Of a stretch of DNA of 64,000 nucleotides, positions 10,969 to 20,974 are shown piece by piece. Source of the DNA: Oscillospiraceae bacterium (GTDB lineage: Bacteria; Bacillota; Clostridia; Oscillospirales; Acutalibacteraceae); assembly GCA_015065845.1 (NCBI GenBank), contig SVPQ01000003.1:62001-126000 (forward strand), written 5' to 3'. A program made the translations under genes and the position numbers. The notes beneath the pieces are model-generated. The model was not told the origin of the DNA. It worked only from the letters and a program-made list of their open reading frames with translations, and made no database searches. The first letter of the stretch is position 1, and every line of letters starts with the position of its first letter.

Positions 10969-11115
10969 GGAACCAGGAATCAGGAACCAGGAACTAGTTG
11001 AATTTTAAAATAAAATGCATTCTATCATTTAAAGTTCTTCGTAAACTAAATATGATAGAATGCATTAATTTTCATTCAACCTAGTTCCTAATTTCTAATT
11101 CCTAGTTCCTGATTT
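10969..11115. repeat. Heptamer-array palindromic element (GGAAYYA arms)
   Basis: Left arm GGAACCA GGAATCA GGAACCA GGAACTA; right arm is the inverted complement; core hairpin AATGCATTCTATCATTT...ATGATAGAATGCATT at 11014-11066. Confidence 0.85.
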
Positions 11116-11190
11116 ACCATTCAAGCGTAGCTTGATGTGCAAATTTGATGATAGTTGGCTTTTGCGAATCCCCGAAGCGTATCGCAACAA

Positions 11191-11300
11191 GATTGATGTG
11201 TTAGTTGTGATTTAGTTCGTGTTTTTTATGTCCCGAAGCGTACAAAGGTACGCGAGTTTGGGCATAAAAGGCACGAAATAAACGCAAATAACCATCAAGC
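11191..11300. repeat. Long imperfect foldback with conserved apex CCCGAAGCGTACAAAGGTACGCGAGTTTGGG
   Basis: Arms pair over about 40 bp each; apex 11232-11262 shared with 52093-52124; overlaps the glpK stop codon. Confidence 0.8.
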
Positions 11301-12800
11301 TTCTTCCCAATTCATTGAACATTTGACTGCCTTATGCCATCCCTTAAGCATTTTTTCGCGTTTATCGGTGTTCACATTTGGAATAAAGATTCTGTCAACT
11401 TCACGGTCTGTTTCAATTTCTTCTAAACTATTCCAGAAACCTACTGCAAGACCTGCCATATAAGCAGCACCGAGGGCAGTTGTTTCAACAAGTTTTGGTC
11501 TGTTTACTTTAGCACCTGACATATCTGCCTGAATCTGAAGCATTACATTACTTACAGATGCACCACCGTCAACACGGATTTCTGAAATGAGAATTTCACT
11601 ATCCTTTGACATAGCTTCAATTAAATCTGTAACCTGATAGGTTATACTTTCAAGTACTGCTCTTGCAAAGTGTGCACGGTTTGTACCACGGGTAAGACCT
11701 ACAATACAACCACGGGCATACATATCCCAGTAAGGTGCACCAAGCCCTGTAAAAGCAGGTACTAAATAAATACCATTTGAATCAGGAACGCTTTCTGCTA
11801 AGAAGTCACATTCAGATGGTTCTGAAATCATACGAAGTTCATCACGAAGCCATTTAATAACTGAACCGGCATTAAATGCACTACCCTCTAAATCGTAAGT
11901 AACCTTACCGTTAAGTCCCCACGCAATACCTTCAATAAGTTGGTTTTTAGAGTGAATTCTCTTGTCACCTGTATTCATAAGAAGGAAGCAACCAGTACCA
12001 TAAGTGTTTTTTGCCTGACCTGCATTAAAACAAGCCTGACCAAAAAGTGCAGACTGCTGGTCACCGATAGCACCGCCAATAGGAATACCGGCGAGTGAAG
12101 AAAGCCCAGGTAAATTATCTGCAATTTCGCCATAAATAGCACTTGACTCTTTAACTTCAGGTAACATACTCATAGGAATGCCTAATTTATTGCAAAGGTT
12201 TTCATCCCATTGTAATTTCTCAATATCAAAAAGCATTGTTCTTGAAGCGTTACTGTAATCGGTAACATGCACCTGTTTATTTGTAAGATTCCATATAAGC
12301 CATGTTTCAACTGTACCGAAACAAAGTTTATTCTCATTAGCTAAAGTTCTTGCTTCAGGAACATTGTCTAAAATCCATTTGATTTTTGTTGCAGAGAAGT
12401 ATGCATCTATTAAAAGTCCTGTATGTTCTTTAACATAAGGCTCAAGACCCATTTCTTTTAATTTTTCACAAATAGGTGCAGTTCTTCTGCATTGCCATAC
12501 AATAGCATTATAAACAGGTTTACCTGTTTCTCTCTCCCAACAAATAGTTGTTTCACGCTGATTTGTAATACCGACAGCGGCAATCTCTTCAGGATTTATA
12601 TTACCATTCTGTAAAGCAACCTGTAATGAATGGAGCTGACTTTCCCAGATTTCATAAGGGTCGTGCTCAACCCAACCACTTTTTGGATAAATCTGTGTGA
12701 ATTCAAATTGTGCTTTTGAAACGATGTTACCTTTTTTATCAAAAACAATCGTTCTTGAAGAAGTAGTACCCTGGTCAAGTGCTAAAATATATTTCTTCAT
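11295..12800 (-). CDS. glpK: Glycerol kinase
   Basis: [21 protein letters not shown]...; FGGY family full-length similarity by eye. Confidence 0.92.
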   Translation of the reverse strand: MKKYILALDQGTTSSRTIVFDKKGNIVSKAQFEFTQIYPKSGWVEHDPYEIWESQLHSLQVALQNGNINPEEIAAVGITNQRETTICWERETGKPVYNAIVWQCRRTAPICEKLKEMGLEPYVKEHTGLLIDAYFSATKIKWILDNVPEARTLANENKLCFGTVETWLIWNLTNKQVHVTDYSNASRTMLFDIEKLQWDENLCNKLGIPMSMLPEVKESSAIYGEIADNLPGLSSLAGIPIGGAIGDQQSALFGQACFNAGQAKNTYGTGCFLLMNTGDKRIHSKNQLIEGIAWGLNGKVTYDLEGSAFNAGSVIKWLRDELRMISEPSECDFLAESVPDSNGIYLVPAFTGLGAPYWDMYARGCIVGLTRGTNRAHFARAVLESITYQVTDLIEAMSKDSEILISEIRVDGGASVSNVMLQIQADMSGAKVNRPKLVETTALGAAYMAGLAVGFWNSLEEIETDREVDRIFIPNVNTDKREKMLKGWHKAVKCSMNWEEA

Positions 12801-12819
12801 AATTCATCACCTTTTAATT

Positions 12820-13830
12820 TTAGTCGTAAATAAAATCGATGTAATCAACCTTATTTTCTGTCTTATAATTAAGATTTTCAAATGTATAAAGACTTCTTGA
12901 AGCATCTGCAATAAAAACATTAGTTTCATAAGAAGTTGAATAACTTACAGGGTAACCTGTATCTGCTTCAAATTCTGCAACTAAAACTGCATTTTTGTAG
13001 TGAACTACTTCTGTACCATCTGCAACCTTAGTAAGTATTGTATTAATTGCAGTTTCTGTTGCACCTAAAAGATTTTCTGAGTTAAATACTTTTATGTAAC
13101 TCGAGTCGTTTATATCAACTTTTTCTGTATCAGGAATTGCAATTGTTATAGTGATAACACCACCATTTTCAGGGTGACGGGTTGCATCATATTCGACCTT
13201 CATACCTAAAACATCCTGATTAGTAAGTCTTGTGACATAAGACTGACCTTCTACACTCATTTTATTTGTTGAACTTGTATTGTAGGCTACATAATATTCT
13301 TCGTCAGAGTCACTACCGATTGTATTCATAATACCTTCGATTAAAGTTGCAGTGTTTTGTGCTTCCTGACCTAACAATGTAATTTTATCTGCTTTGAATT
13401 CTTTCATTTCAACATCTGTCAATGCTGTAAAACCAAATTTTTCAGATTTTATTTTATTGAGATTTATATTGAAGAAAGTAAGAGCTTCTTCCTGCGAACC
13501 AAAAATCTGATTTCTATCTGTATAACCCTTGAATTTACCTGTTGGTGCAAGGTTTGTAAGACCTGCCGCTGCCCTTAAAATTCTTCTTGCATCGAAAAGT
13601 GAAATGTAACCATCACCGTCGATATCGCAAAGTGCTTTTGCTTCATCTGAAAGATTATCTTCTATCCCCGCAGCCGCTCTTAAAACAAGTAATGCGTCAT
13701 TTGATGTTACATCTCCGCTATTATCCGCATCACCTAAAACTGTACTCTGTGCACCTGTTGTAACTGTCAATGCAAACATTGTCATAATAAGTGACATCAC
13801 AAGCACTACTGCTAAAATCTTCTTTTTCAT
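12820..13830 (-). CDS. Secreted dockerin-domain protein
   Basis: Signal peptide; two EF-hand-like dockerin repeats (DADNSGDVTSNDALLVLRAA, DIDGDGYISLFDARRILRAA). Confidence 0.8.
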   Translation of the reverse strand: MKKKILAVVLVMSLIMTMFALTVTTGAQSTVLGDADNSGDVTSNDALLVLRAAAGIEDNLSDEAKALCDIDGDGYISLFDARRILRAAAGLTNLAPTGKFKGYTDRNQIFGSQEEALTFFNINLNKIKSEKFGFTALTDVEMKEFKADKITLLGQEAQNTATLIEGIMNTIGSDSDEEYYVAYNTSSTNKMSVEGQSYVTRLTNQDVLGMKVEYDATRHPENGGVITITIAIPDTEKVDINDSSYIKVFNSENLLGATETAINTILTKVADGTEVVHYKNAVLVAEFEADTGYPVSYSTSYETNVFIADASRSLYTFENLNYKTENKVDYIDFIYD

Positions 13831-13865
13831 TTTTCTTTATCCTTTCATAAAACTAAAATTTCAGT

Positions 13866-14651
13866 TTATTTTATTTCATCAAAAATATTTTTTACTGAAT
13901 CAAATATATAAGTTGGTTCAACATCTGATGCCTTTAAAATCGCCTCATCTGTTTCACCTGACATAACAAGAATTGAAGTAACACCAGCGTTCACACCGGT
14001 TTTAACATCAGTATAAAGCCTGTCACCCACCATTGCGATATTTTCATAAGGAGTGCCAGTTTCTTTTTGTAAAATATCTATCATAGTTCTGTCGGGCTTA
14101 CCTAAAAAGATTGGTCTTCTTTTAACTGCATTTTCGAACATATCTGCAAAACTGCCACAATCCGGTAAATATCTTCCGTTTTCAATAGGGCAAACCATAT
14201 CTATGTTGGTTGCATAATACTCTGCCCCCGCATCCAAAAGGTCGCACACCTTGGTAATTTTTTTATAATCCAATTCTGTGTCATAACCTAAAAGAACTAA
14301 ATCGGCATCATCTTCTGAAATTTCAACACCATATTTTAAAAGCTCGTTTTTTAAGGATTCTGTACCACAAACATAAACTTTTTTACCCTTTTTGTTATCC
14401 CTTAAAAACATTCCTGCTGCCATACCGGAGGTGAAAACATTTTCTTTTTCACAAGGGAACCCGAGTTTTCTCATTTTTTCAACATAATCATTTGCATTCT
14501 TTGAAGAATTATTTGTTAAGAAAATGAATTTTTTGCCTTGCTTTAATAATGTTTCTAAAAATTCTTTTGCACCATCTATAGGGTCGAAACCTAAATTCAC
14601 AGTGCCATCCATATCAAGTAAAAAAAGTGTAATATCTTTTAAATTGCTCAT
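13866..14651 (-). CDS. HAD-IIA family (NagD-like) hydrolase
   Basis: FLLDMDGTVNLG, FLTNNSSKN, MVGDRLYTDVKTG motifs. Confidence 0.85.
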   Translation of the reverse strand: MSNLKDITLFLLDMDGTVNLGFDPIDGAKEFLETLLKQGKKFIFLTNNSSKNANDYVEKMRKLGFPCEKENVFTSGMAAGMFLRDNKKGKKVYVCGTESLKNELLKYGVEISEDDADLVLLGYDTELDYKKITKVCDLLDAGAEYYATNIDMVCPIENGRYLPDCGSFADMFENAVKRRPIFLGKPDRTMIDILQKETGTPYENIAMVGDRLYTDVKTGVNAGVTSILVMSGETDEAILKASDVEPTYIFDSVKNIFDEIK

Positions 14652-14653
14652 TT

Positions 14654-16117
14654 TTATACCCTGCCGAATAATTCGTTTAATTCTTTAAATTCTTGTTTAT
14701 TTATGTTGTCAACCTGCTCTTTTGTAGTTCTGTAAAGCCAGTTGCCCTCTGCTCTACCCGGTACATTAAGACGGGTGTCAGAGCCGTAGCCCAATAAATC
14801 CTGTATCGGGAATATTGTAAGACCCGCGTTACTCGCCATAATAGTTTTAATTATAGCTTTACAACCGTCTTCGTTCCAACGGTCGTAATTACAGGAGCAG
14901 TACTGCATAACTTTTCTTTTCATATCTTCAGGTGTTTCCCAGAGATAGCCTAAAAGCGTGTTATTGTCGTGCGTACCGGAGTAAGCAACACAGTTATTTA
15001 TGTAGTTATATGGTCTGTGTGGTGTATTCCACATTGAAAGGAAACCGAACTGGAATACTCTCATTCCGGGGAAACCGCTATCATTCACAAGTTTTACTAC
15101 ATCTTCTGTAATATCGCCCAGATCTTCTGCAATAATGAGTTTGTCGCCCTTGACTTCATTAAATACTTTTATGAGTTTCATTCCAGGACCTTTAACCCAT
15201 TTACCATTTTTTGCAGTTTTTTCTGTGCCTTTAACTGCCCAGAAACTTTCGAAACCTCTGAAATGGTCAATTCTTACACCGTCAAAAAGCTCTAATGCAA
15301 ATGAAATTCGTTCTTTCCACCAGGAAAAACCATCTTTTTCCATTTCTGCCCAGTCATAAAGTGGATTACCCCACAACTGACCATCTTCTGAAAAATAATC
15401 CGGTGGAACGCCCGCAACATCTGTAAGATGATTTTCTTCATCCATTAAAAACATTTTCTGGTTGAAACAAACATCTGCACTGTCAAATGAAACATAAATA
15501 GGAATATCACCGATTATGCTTATTCCGTTTTCATTTGCATACTTTTTAACCTTTGCCCACTGAGTAAAGAATTCATATTGAATAAAACACCAGCCAAAAT
15601 AAATTTCGTCTGAATATTCTTCTACTTCCCACTCTGTCCACTCTTTTTCATTGTTGGCAGTTTTAAGTGCCATAAATTTACAGAATTCTTTTATATGTGT
15701 ATTTTCTTCTATAAATTCATTTATTTTTGCTTTTAATTCTGCATCTGCTTTTTTTGATGCTTTAACCAAAAGCGGAACCCTTTCATTTTTCAAGCGGTCA
15801 AATTCACAGTAATAAGGTGTACCCTGTTTTGCTTTGTTTAAATCTTCCTGTGATAAAAGTCCGTCTTTAAAAAGCAATTCCAGATTCACAAAATACGGAT
15901 TACCGCCGAATGTAGAATATGATTTATAAGGGGAATTACACTCGTCAGGAATAACGAATGGCAACACCTGCCAATATGAAAAACCGCTATTTTTAAGAAA
16001 ATCTATAAATTCAAATGCTTCTTTACCGAAACTACCACTTGAATATTCGCCCCAGAGCGAAGAAATGTGCATTAACACACCGCTTTTTCTTTCCAAAAAG
16101 GATACACTCCAATACAT
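14654..16117 (-). CDS. malQ: 4-alpha-glucanotransferase
   Basis: RKSGVLMHISSLWGEYSSGSFG, VRIDHFRGFESFWAV, SGTHDNNT motifs. Confidence 0.9.
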   Translation of the reverse strand: MYWSVSFLERKSGVLMHISSLWGEYSSGSFGKEAFEFIDFLKNSGFSYWQVLPFVIPDECNSPYKSYSTFGGNPYFVNLELLFKDGLLSQEDLNKAKQGTPYYCEFDRLKNERVPLLVKASKKADAELKAKINEFIEENTHIKEFCKFMALKTANNEKEWTEWEVEEYSDEIYFGWCFIQYEFFTQWAKVKKYANENGISIIGDIPIYVSFDSADVCFNQKMFLMDEENHLTDVAGVPPDYFSEDGQLWGNPLYDWAEMEKDGFSWWKERISFALELFDGVRIDHFRGFESFWAVKGTEKTAKNGKWVKGPGMKLIKVFNEVKGDKLIIAEDLGDITEDVVKLVNDSGFPGMRVFQFGFLSMWNTPHRPYNYINNCVAYSGTHDNNTLLGYLWETPEDMKRKVMQYCSCNYDRWNEDGCKAIIKTIMASNAGLTIFPIQDLLGYGSDTRLNVPGRAEGNWLYRTTKEQVDNINKQEFKELNELFGRV

Positions 16118-16229
16118 AATTATACAAAATATAGTATATCATAACAATTGCTTGTTTGTAAAGAAATAATAAACTTTTTAATAACTAAATTAGCACTGTT
16201 ATTTTAGGCGAAATAAACAAAAAATAAAA

Positions 16230-16262
16230 CACTCTGACTGAATTACAAAATCCTGTCAGAGT
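16230..16262 (-). terminator. Rho-independent terminator
   Basis: CACTCTGAC-loop-GTCAGAGTG followed on the minus strand by TTTTATTTTTT. Confidence 0.75.
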
Positions 16263-16270
16263 GAGAGTTA

Positions 16271-17668
16271 CTATTTCGCTTCATCTGAATCTCTGTAATA
16301 TTGTGTGAAAATTTTCGGATGCGGATTATTTTTCCACAATTCCTCGGCAACCGGTGCCCATTCTTTACTGAAATCTACACATTTATCACAAAGAGCGTCA
16401 ACATCTTCGTTTATTAAATGGTCGGTACTTTTAGCCCCTGTTTCTTTAATAATTCTTCTTAGAATATCAGGGTTTTCAAGCATCGGACAAGGCATTAAAT
16501 GGTTATCATTGAAAGGCTGACCTTTTCTGTACGCCTGAAAAAGTGGTCTCTGCAAAGACTCTAAAAGTGTAGTATTTCTTATATTTGAATCCGAATAGTG
16601 AACAAATACACAAGGTTCAATATCACCTTTTGAATTTATATGGAAGTAGTTTCTACCGCCTGCAATACAACCGCCGACATATTCACCGTCATCCTGAAAG
16701 TCCATAACAAATATTGGCTTACCTGTTTTACCATTTCTGATTCTTTTAAGCCACATATACATATATTTTCTTTGCATAGGCGAAGGAATAAGTTCTTTTT
16801 GTCCGTCACTACCAACAGGCATATAGTTGAAATAAAGTGCGTATTTTACACCTTTTTCAATCATATCGTCTAAGAACTCGTCACTTGTTACACTTTCAAC
16901 ATTTTTATTTGTGTAGCAAACAGAAATACCAAAAAGAATTTTATTTTGTTTTAAAAGTTCCATAGCCTTGACTGTTGTGTCATAAGCTCCATCACCACGG
17001 CGGAAGTCGTTGCTTTCTTTTGAACCTTCAATACTTAAAGCAAGTGTAATATTGCCACATTTTTTAATATCATCACAGAATTTCTGGTCAATTAAAGTAG
17101 CATTTGTGTAAATTAAAAATGTACACTCTTTATTTTCAGAAGCAAGAGTAACAATATCATTTTTTCTTATAAGTGGCTCGCCACCTGTAAGCATATAAAA
17201 ATGAGTGCCCATTTCTTTACCCTGACTTACAATGCTACGCATTTCATCAAGTGAAAGCTGGAAAGAATGACCATACTCTGCAGACCAGCAACCTTTGCAT
17301 TTCAAGTTACATGCAGAAGTCGGGTCAAAAAGAATTATCCACGGGATATTGCATTTATATTTTTCACGGTTTGCTCTTACAATTTTTGTTCCGTAAAAAC
17401 CTGCGTGAACACCTAAAGAAAGAAGAAGGCTTTTAATTAAACTGTGGTCAACATCTTTTAAAATATTTTTTGCTAAAATTGTGTGTGCATTACTGTCATC
17501 TAAAACAGCATTACGCATTTTAGCATAGTTTTCTTTTGGGTACATTTTAAAAGTTTTTTCAACAATCCCCAGAATTTTAAGAAGATTCTTCTGTGGCTCT
17601 TTGTCAATATATTTCAATATACTCGAAATAGTTTTATCCGCCGCAAAATGAACTAATTTATGCTCCAC
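16271..17668 (-). CDS. Radical SAM (SPASM-type) protein
   Basis: DPTSACNLKCKGCW radical-SAM-type Cys cluster; MLTGGEPL; C-terminal Cys-rich region. Confidence 0.85.
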   Translation of the reverse strand: MEHKLVHFAADKTISSILKYIDKEPQKNLLKILGIVEKTFKMYPKENYAKMRNAVLDDSNAHTILAKNILKDVDHSLIKSLLLSLGVHAGFYGTKIVRANREKYKCNIPWIILFDPTSACNLKCKGCWSAEYGHSFQLSLDEMRSIVSQGKEMGTHFYMLTGGEPLIRKNDIVTLASENKECTFLIYTNATLIDQKFCDDIKKCGNITLALSIEGSKESNDFRRGDGAYDTTVKAMELLKQNKILFGISVCYTNKNVESVTSDEFLDDMIEKGVKYALYFNYMPVGSDGQKELIPSPMQRKYMYMWLKRIRNGKTGKPIFVMDFQDDGEYVGGCIAGGRNYFHINSKGDIEPCVFVHYSDSNIRNTTLLESLQRPLFQAYRKGQPFNDNHLMPCPMLENPDILRRIIKETGAKSTDHLINEDVDALCDKCVDFSKEWAPVAEELWKNNPHPKIFTQYYRDSDEAK

Positions 17669-17790
17669 AAGTTCTGCCTCCTTTCAAAAAATTCAACTGA
17701 ATAGACATTTTAACACACTTTACAAATTTTGTAAACAACTATTTTCTTTAATTATTGTCACTTTTTACATTATTTATACACTCTATTTTC

Positions 17791-17819
17791 TTGACTTTAC
17801 TCTCATAGTCATTTATAAT
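17791..17819 (+). promoter_or_regulatory. Sigma-A-type promoter for the glycan operon
   Basis: TTGACT-17 nt-TATAAT. Confidence 0.6.
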
Positions 17820-17884
17820 AAAATAGAAATAATTTGCAATGATAATTTGTGATTTTTGCAAAATAAAAACAAAGGAGTTTTCTT

Positions 17885-19294
17885 ATGAAAAAAGAAAAAA
17901 CAATCGCTCCAGGCTCTAAACTTTCTGGCAGAATCTGGTTCAATCTTTGCCTTTTTGGCTTTATAGGTCAAGTGGCCTGGAATCTTGAAAATATGTATTA
18001 CAACACATTTATGTACAACACCGTTTATGAGGGCGGAACGGCTACAGGCACACTTTCTTCTATGGATGCCATAACTTTAATGGTTAATCTCAGCGCCATT
18101 GTTGCTGTTCTCACAACATTTATTATGGGTAACCTCTCCGACAAAATGAATAAACGAAAAGTGTTTATCTCTGTTGGGTATCTCATCTGGGGTGTTATTA
18201 CTGCTGCTTTTGGGTTCCTTACAAAAGATAATATTTCAGGTGTATTCGGCATTACCGAACCTGCTTTAATTGTTACCGCAACTGCCGTTTCAATTATTGT
18301 TATGGACTGCATTATGACTTTCGTAGGTTCAACAAGTAACGACTCCGCTTTCAATGCATGGGTTACTGATGTTACAACTACTAAAAACCGTGCAACAGCT
18401 GAAAGTATTCTTGCTATTCTTCCTATAGCAGCAACTATTATTGTTACTGTTTCTGGTGGATTCATTGAGCCTTTGGGTGGTGGTGACATCCAGAAAGGCT
18501 ACACATATTATTTCCTCGGTCTTGGTGCTTTAGTTATTCTTTGCGGTATTATTGGTCTTTTCTCACTTAAAGATTCAAGAAGTGGTGAAAAGAAAGTCAA
18601 TTCAAACTACTGGAAAGATTTAGTTTACGGATTTAAGCCTTCAGTTGTAAAAGAAAACAGTAAACTTTATATTGCTCTTTCGGCAGTTGGTATTTACTCA
18701 ATTGCAGTTCAGATATTCTTCCCTTTCCTTCTTATTTACCTCGACCATGGTTTAGGATTTAAAATCGAAGCTCTTTTCGGTTATATAACAACACCTGTTC
18801 TTATTGCAGCGCCTTTTGTTCTTGTAGCTGTTGTGCTCGGTGTTATAGGCATAGGTAAATTCGCAGATAAAGTCGGCAAGAAAAATCTTGTATTTATTGC
18901 TGCAGGACTTTTCGTTGTAGGTTTAGTAGCGGCTTCATTTGCAAAAACAATTGGTCCTTTCGGAATTGCAGCAATTCCACTTCTTGCAGGTTATGGACTT
19001 TTAGGTATTCTCCTTAACTCAACTGTCCGCGACTATACACCAGAAGACAAAACAGGTCTTTTCCAGGGTATAAGAATGATTTTCTTCGTGCTTATTCCTA
19101 TGCTTGTAGGTCCACAAATAGGTAAATGGGTTTGTCAGGTAGCAGGTGCAGGTTCTTATGTTGACCAGAGCACAGGTCTTACCCAGGCAGAACCATGTGC
19201 TGAAATGTTCCTTGCTGCAGGTATAGTTGCAGTGTTTGTTTTCATTCCACTTGTAGTACTTCGCAAAAAAGGTATTGATAAAGTAGAAGACTAA
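17885..19294 (+). CDS. MFS transporter
   Basis: 12 hydrophobic segments; RBS aaaggag. Confidence 0.8.
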   Translation: MKKEKTIAPGSKLSGRIWFNLCLFGFIGQVAWNLENMYYNTFMYNTVYEGGTATGTLSSMDAITLMVNLSAIVAVLTTFIMGNLSDKMNKRKVFISVGYLIWGVITAAFGFLTKDNISGVFGITEPALIVTATAVSIIVMDCIMTFVGSTSNDSAFNAWVTDVTTTKNRATAESILAILPIAATIIVTVSGGFIEPLGGGDIQKGYTYYFLGLGALVILCGIIGLFSLKDSRSGEKKVNSNYWKDLVYGFKPSVVKENSKLYIALSAVGIYSIAVQIFFPFLLIYLDHGLGFKIEALFGYITTPVLIAAPFVLVAVVLGVIGIGKFADKVGKKNLVFIAAGLFVVGLVAASFAKTIGPFGIAAIPLLAGYGLLGILLNSTVRDYTPEDKTGLFQGIRMIFFVLIPMLVGPQIGKWVCQVAGAGSYVDQSTGLTQAEPCAEMFLAAGIVAVFVFIPLVVLRKKGIDKVED

Positions 19295-19330
19295 AACAAT
19301 ACCCAAAACCAGAAAACCGAGGTGTGAACT

Positions 19331-20974
19331 ATGAAATCTATTTTACTTTCTTCTCTTACAAAAGTATTTAAAGATGTTGAACCGAACTTTGATGAATTCA
19401 CAGAATTTTCAGTTCTTCGTGGTGAAGTGTTTAACTTTCAGATAGCAATTTTCCCTCAGACTGACGAAGACTGCAACATTACAGTTGAAGTTGCTTCAAA
19501 TCTTCGTGATGGCATAAAAGTCTACAAGGTACTTAATGTTCCTTCAACTTATGCAGCACCCGAAGACCACGATGATTTTCACTACGACACAAAAAGAACT
19601 GAATACCCCGATTTATTACAACCAATAAACGAAGACAATACTGTTGAACTGGTAAAAGGTGAATGGAATTGTCTCTGGTTCAAATATACACCTGAAATGG
19701 ACTATATTGCAGGTACAAATGGTATTACTGTATTTCTTAAAAAAGGTTTGTATGATGAAAACAACAAACACATTTTTAATTTAAGAACAATACCAAGACA
19801 GTTGCCAATGCAGGATTTAATTTACACAAACTGGTTTCATAATGACTGCCTTTGCACACACTACAAAGTAGAACCTTTCAGTGAAGAATACTGGACGCTT
19901 TTAAGAAACTATGTAAAAAACGCAGTTGCACACGGTGTAAATATGATTTACACACCTGTCTTTACTCCACCGCTTGATACAGAAGTCGGTGGCGAAAGAC
20001 CTACTTTCCAGTTAGTTGAAGTCGATAAAATAGATGTCGGCTACCGTTTCAGTTTCCGTAATTTTGATAAATATGTAAGAATATGTACCGAATGTGGTAT
20101 TAAATATTTTGAGATTTCACACCTCTTTACACAATGGGGGGCAAAACATGCACCAAAAATTATGGCAAATGTAAAAGGAATACAGCGTCAGATTTTTGGT
20201 TGGGATACTGTTGCAAATGGCAAAGATTATGTTCAATTCCTCGCAGTATTTGCAAAAGCATTCACTAAAGAAGTTGAGCGTCTTGACATCAAGCAGAATT
20301 GCTATTTACATGTTTCTGACGAACCAAACGATGAACAAATAGAAGACTACAAAAACGCATCATATATTGTAAACCAGCTCTTTCCTGATTTTCACATTAT
20401 TGATGCACTTTCTGAAATTGAAATTTACAGACAAGGTCTTGTAAAAACTCCTATTTGTGGCGAAGATGTAGCAGATACTTTCAAAGCGGAAGTAAAAGAT
20501 TTCTGGACTTATTATTGTTGCTGTGAAACTCACGACTTTTTACCTAACAGAATGTTTGCAATGCCACCAACACGAAACAGAATTTTAGGTATGCTCCTTT
20601 ATAAATATGAAGCAAAAGGCTTTTTACAATGGGGTCATAACTTCTGGTACACACAATACTCGAAGAAACACATAAACCCATTTGAAGTTACAGATGCAGG
20701 TGGTGCTTTCCCGTCCGGTGACTCATTTGTTGTTTACCCCGGACCATATATGCAACCACTTAACTCTACTCGTCACGAAGTATTTTATGAAGGTCTTTGT
20801 GACTACCGTGCTATGAAATATTTAGAAAGACTTACAAGTAGAGAGCATGTTTTAAAAATCCTTACAAAAAATCTTGATACAGAACTCACATTTAAAAACT
20901 ACCCACATGACATTGAGTGGCTTTTAAACAAACGAGCAGAAATCAACAAAGAAATCGAGTTAGCTATAAGATGA
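19331..20974 (+). CDS. DUF4091/GH123-like glycoside hydrolase
   Basis: DUF4091-type sequence (YTNWFHNDCL..., HVSDEPNDEQ, MLLYKYEAKGFLQWGHNFWY). Confidence 0.75.
   Translation: MKSILLSSLTKVFKDVEPNFDEFTEFSVLRGEVFNFQIAIFPQTDEDCNITVEVASNLRDGIKVYKVLNVPSTYAAPEDHDDFHYDTKRTEYPDLLQPINEDNTVELVKGEWNCLWFKYTPEMDYIAGTNGITVFLKKGLYDENNKHIFNLRTIPRQLPMQDLIYTNWFHNDCLCTHYKVEPFSEEYWTLLRNYVKNAVAHGVNMIYTPVFTPPLDTEVGGERPTFQLVEVDKIDVGYRFSFRNFDKYVRICTECGIKYFEISHLFTQWGAKHAPKIMANVKGIQRQIFGWDTVANGKDYVQFLAVFAKAFTKEVERLDIKQNCYLHVSDEPNDEQIEDYKNASYIVNQLFPDFHIIDALSEIEIYRQGLVKTPICGEDVADTFKAEVKDFWTYYCCCETHDFLPNRMFAMPPTRNRILGMLLYKYEAKGFLQWGHNFWYTQYSKKHINPFEVTDAGGAFPSGDSFVVYPGPYMQPLNSTRHEVFYEGLCDYRAMKYLERLTSREHVLKILTKNLDTELTFKNYPHDIEWLLNKRAEINKEIELAIR

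Noticed and set aside
10969-11115. Simple slippage microsatellite as full explanation of the heptamer arrays
   Set aside because: Would not by itself explain inverted matching arms around a related hairpin at several loci; still possible as the cause of unit-number change
18025-18489. 154-aa antisense ORF opposite the 17885 MFS gene
   Set aside because: Antisense of a well-supported transporter gene; no independent signals
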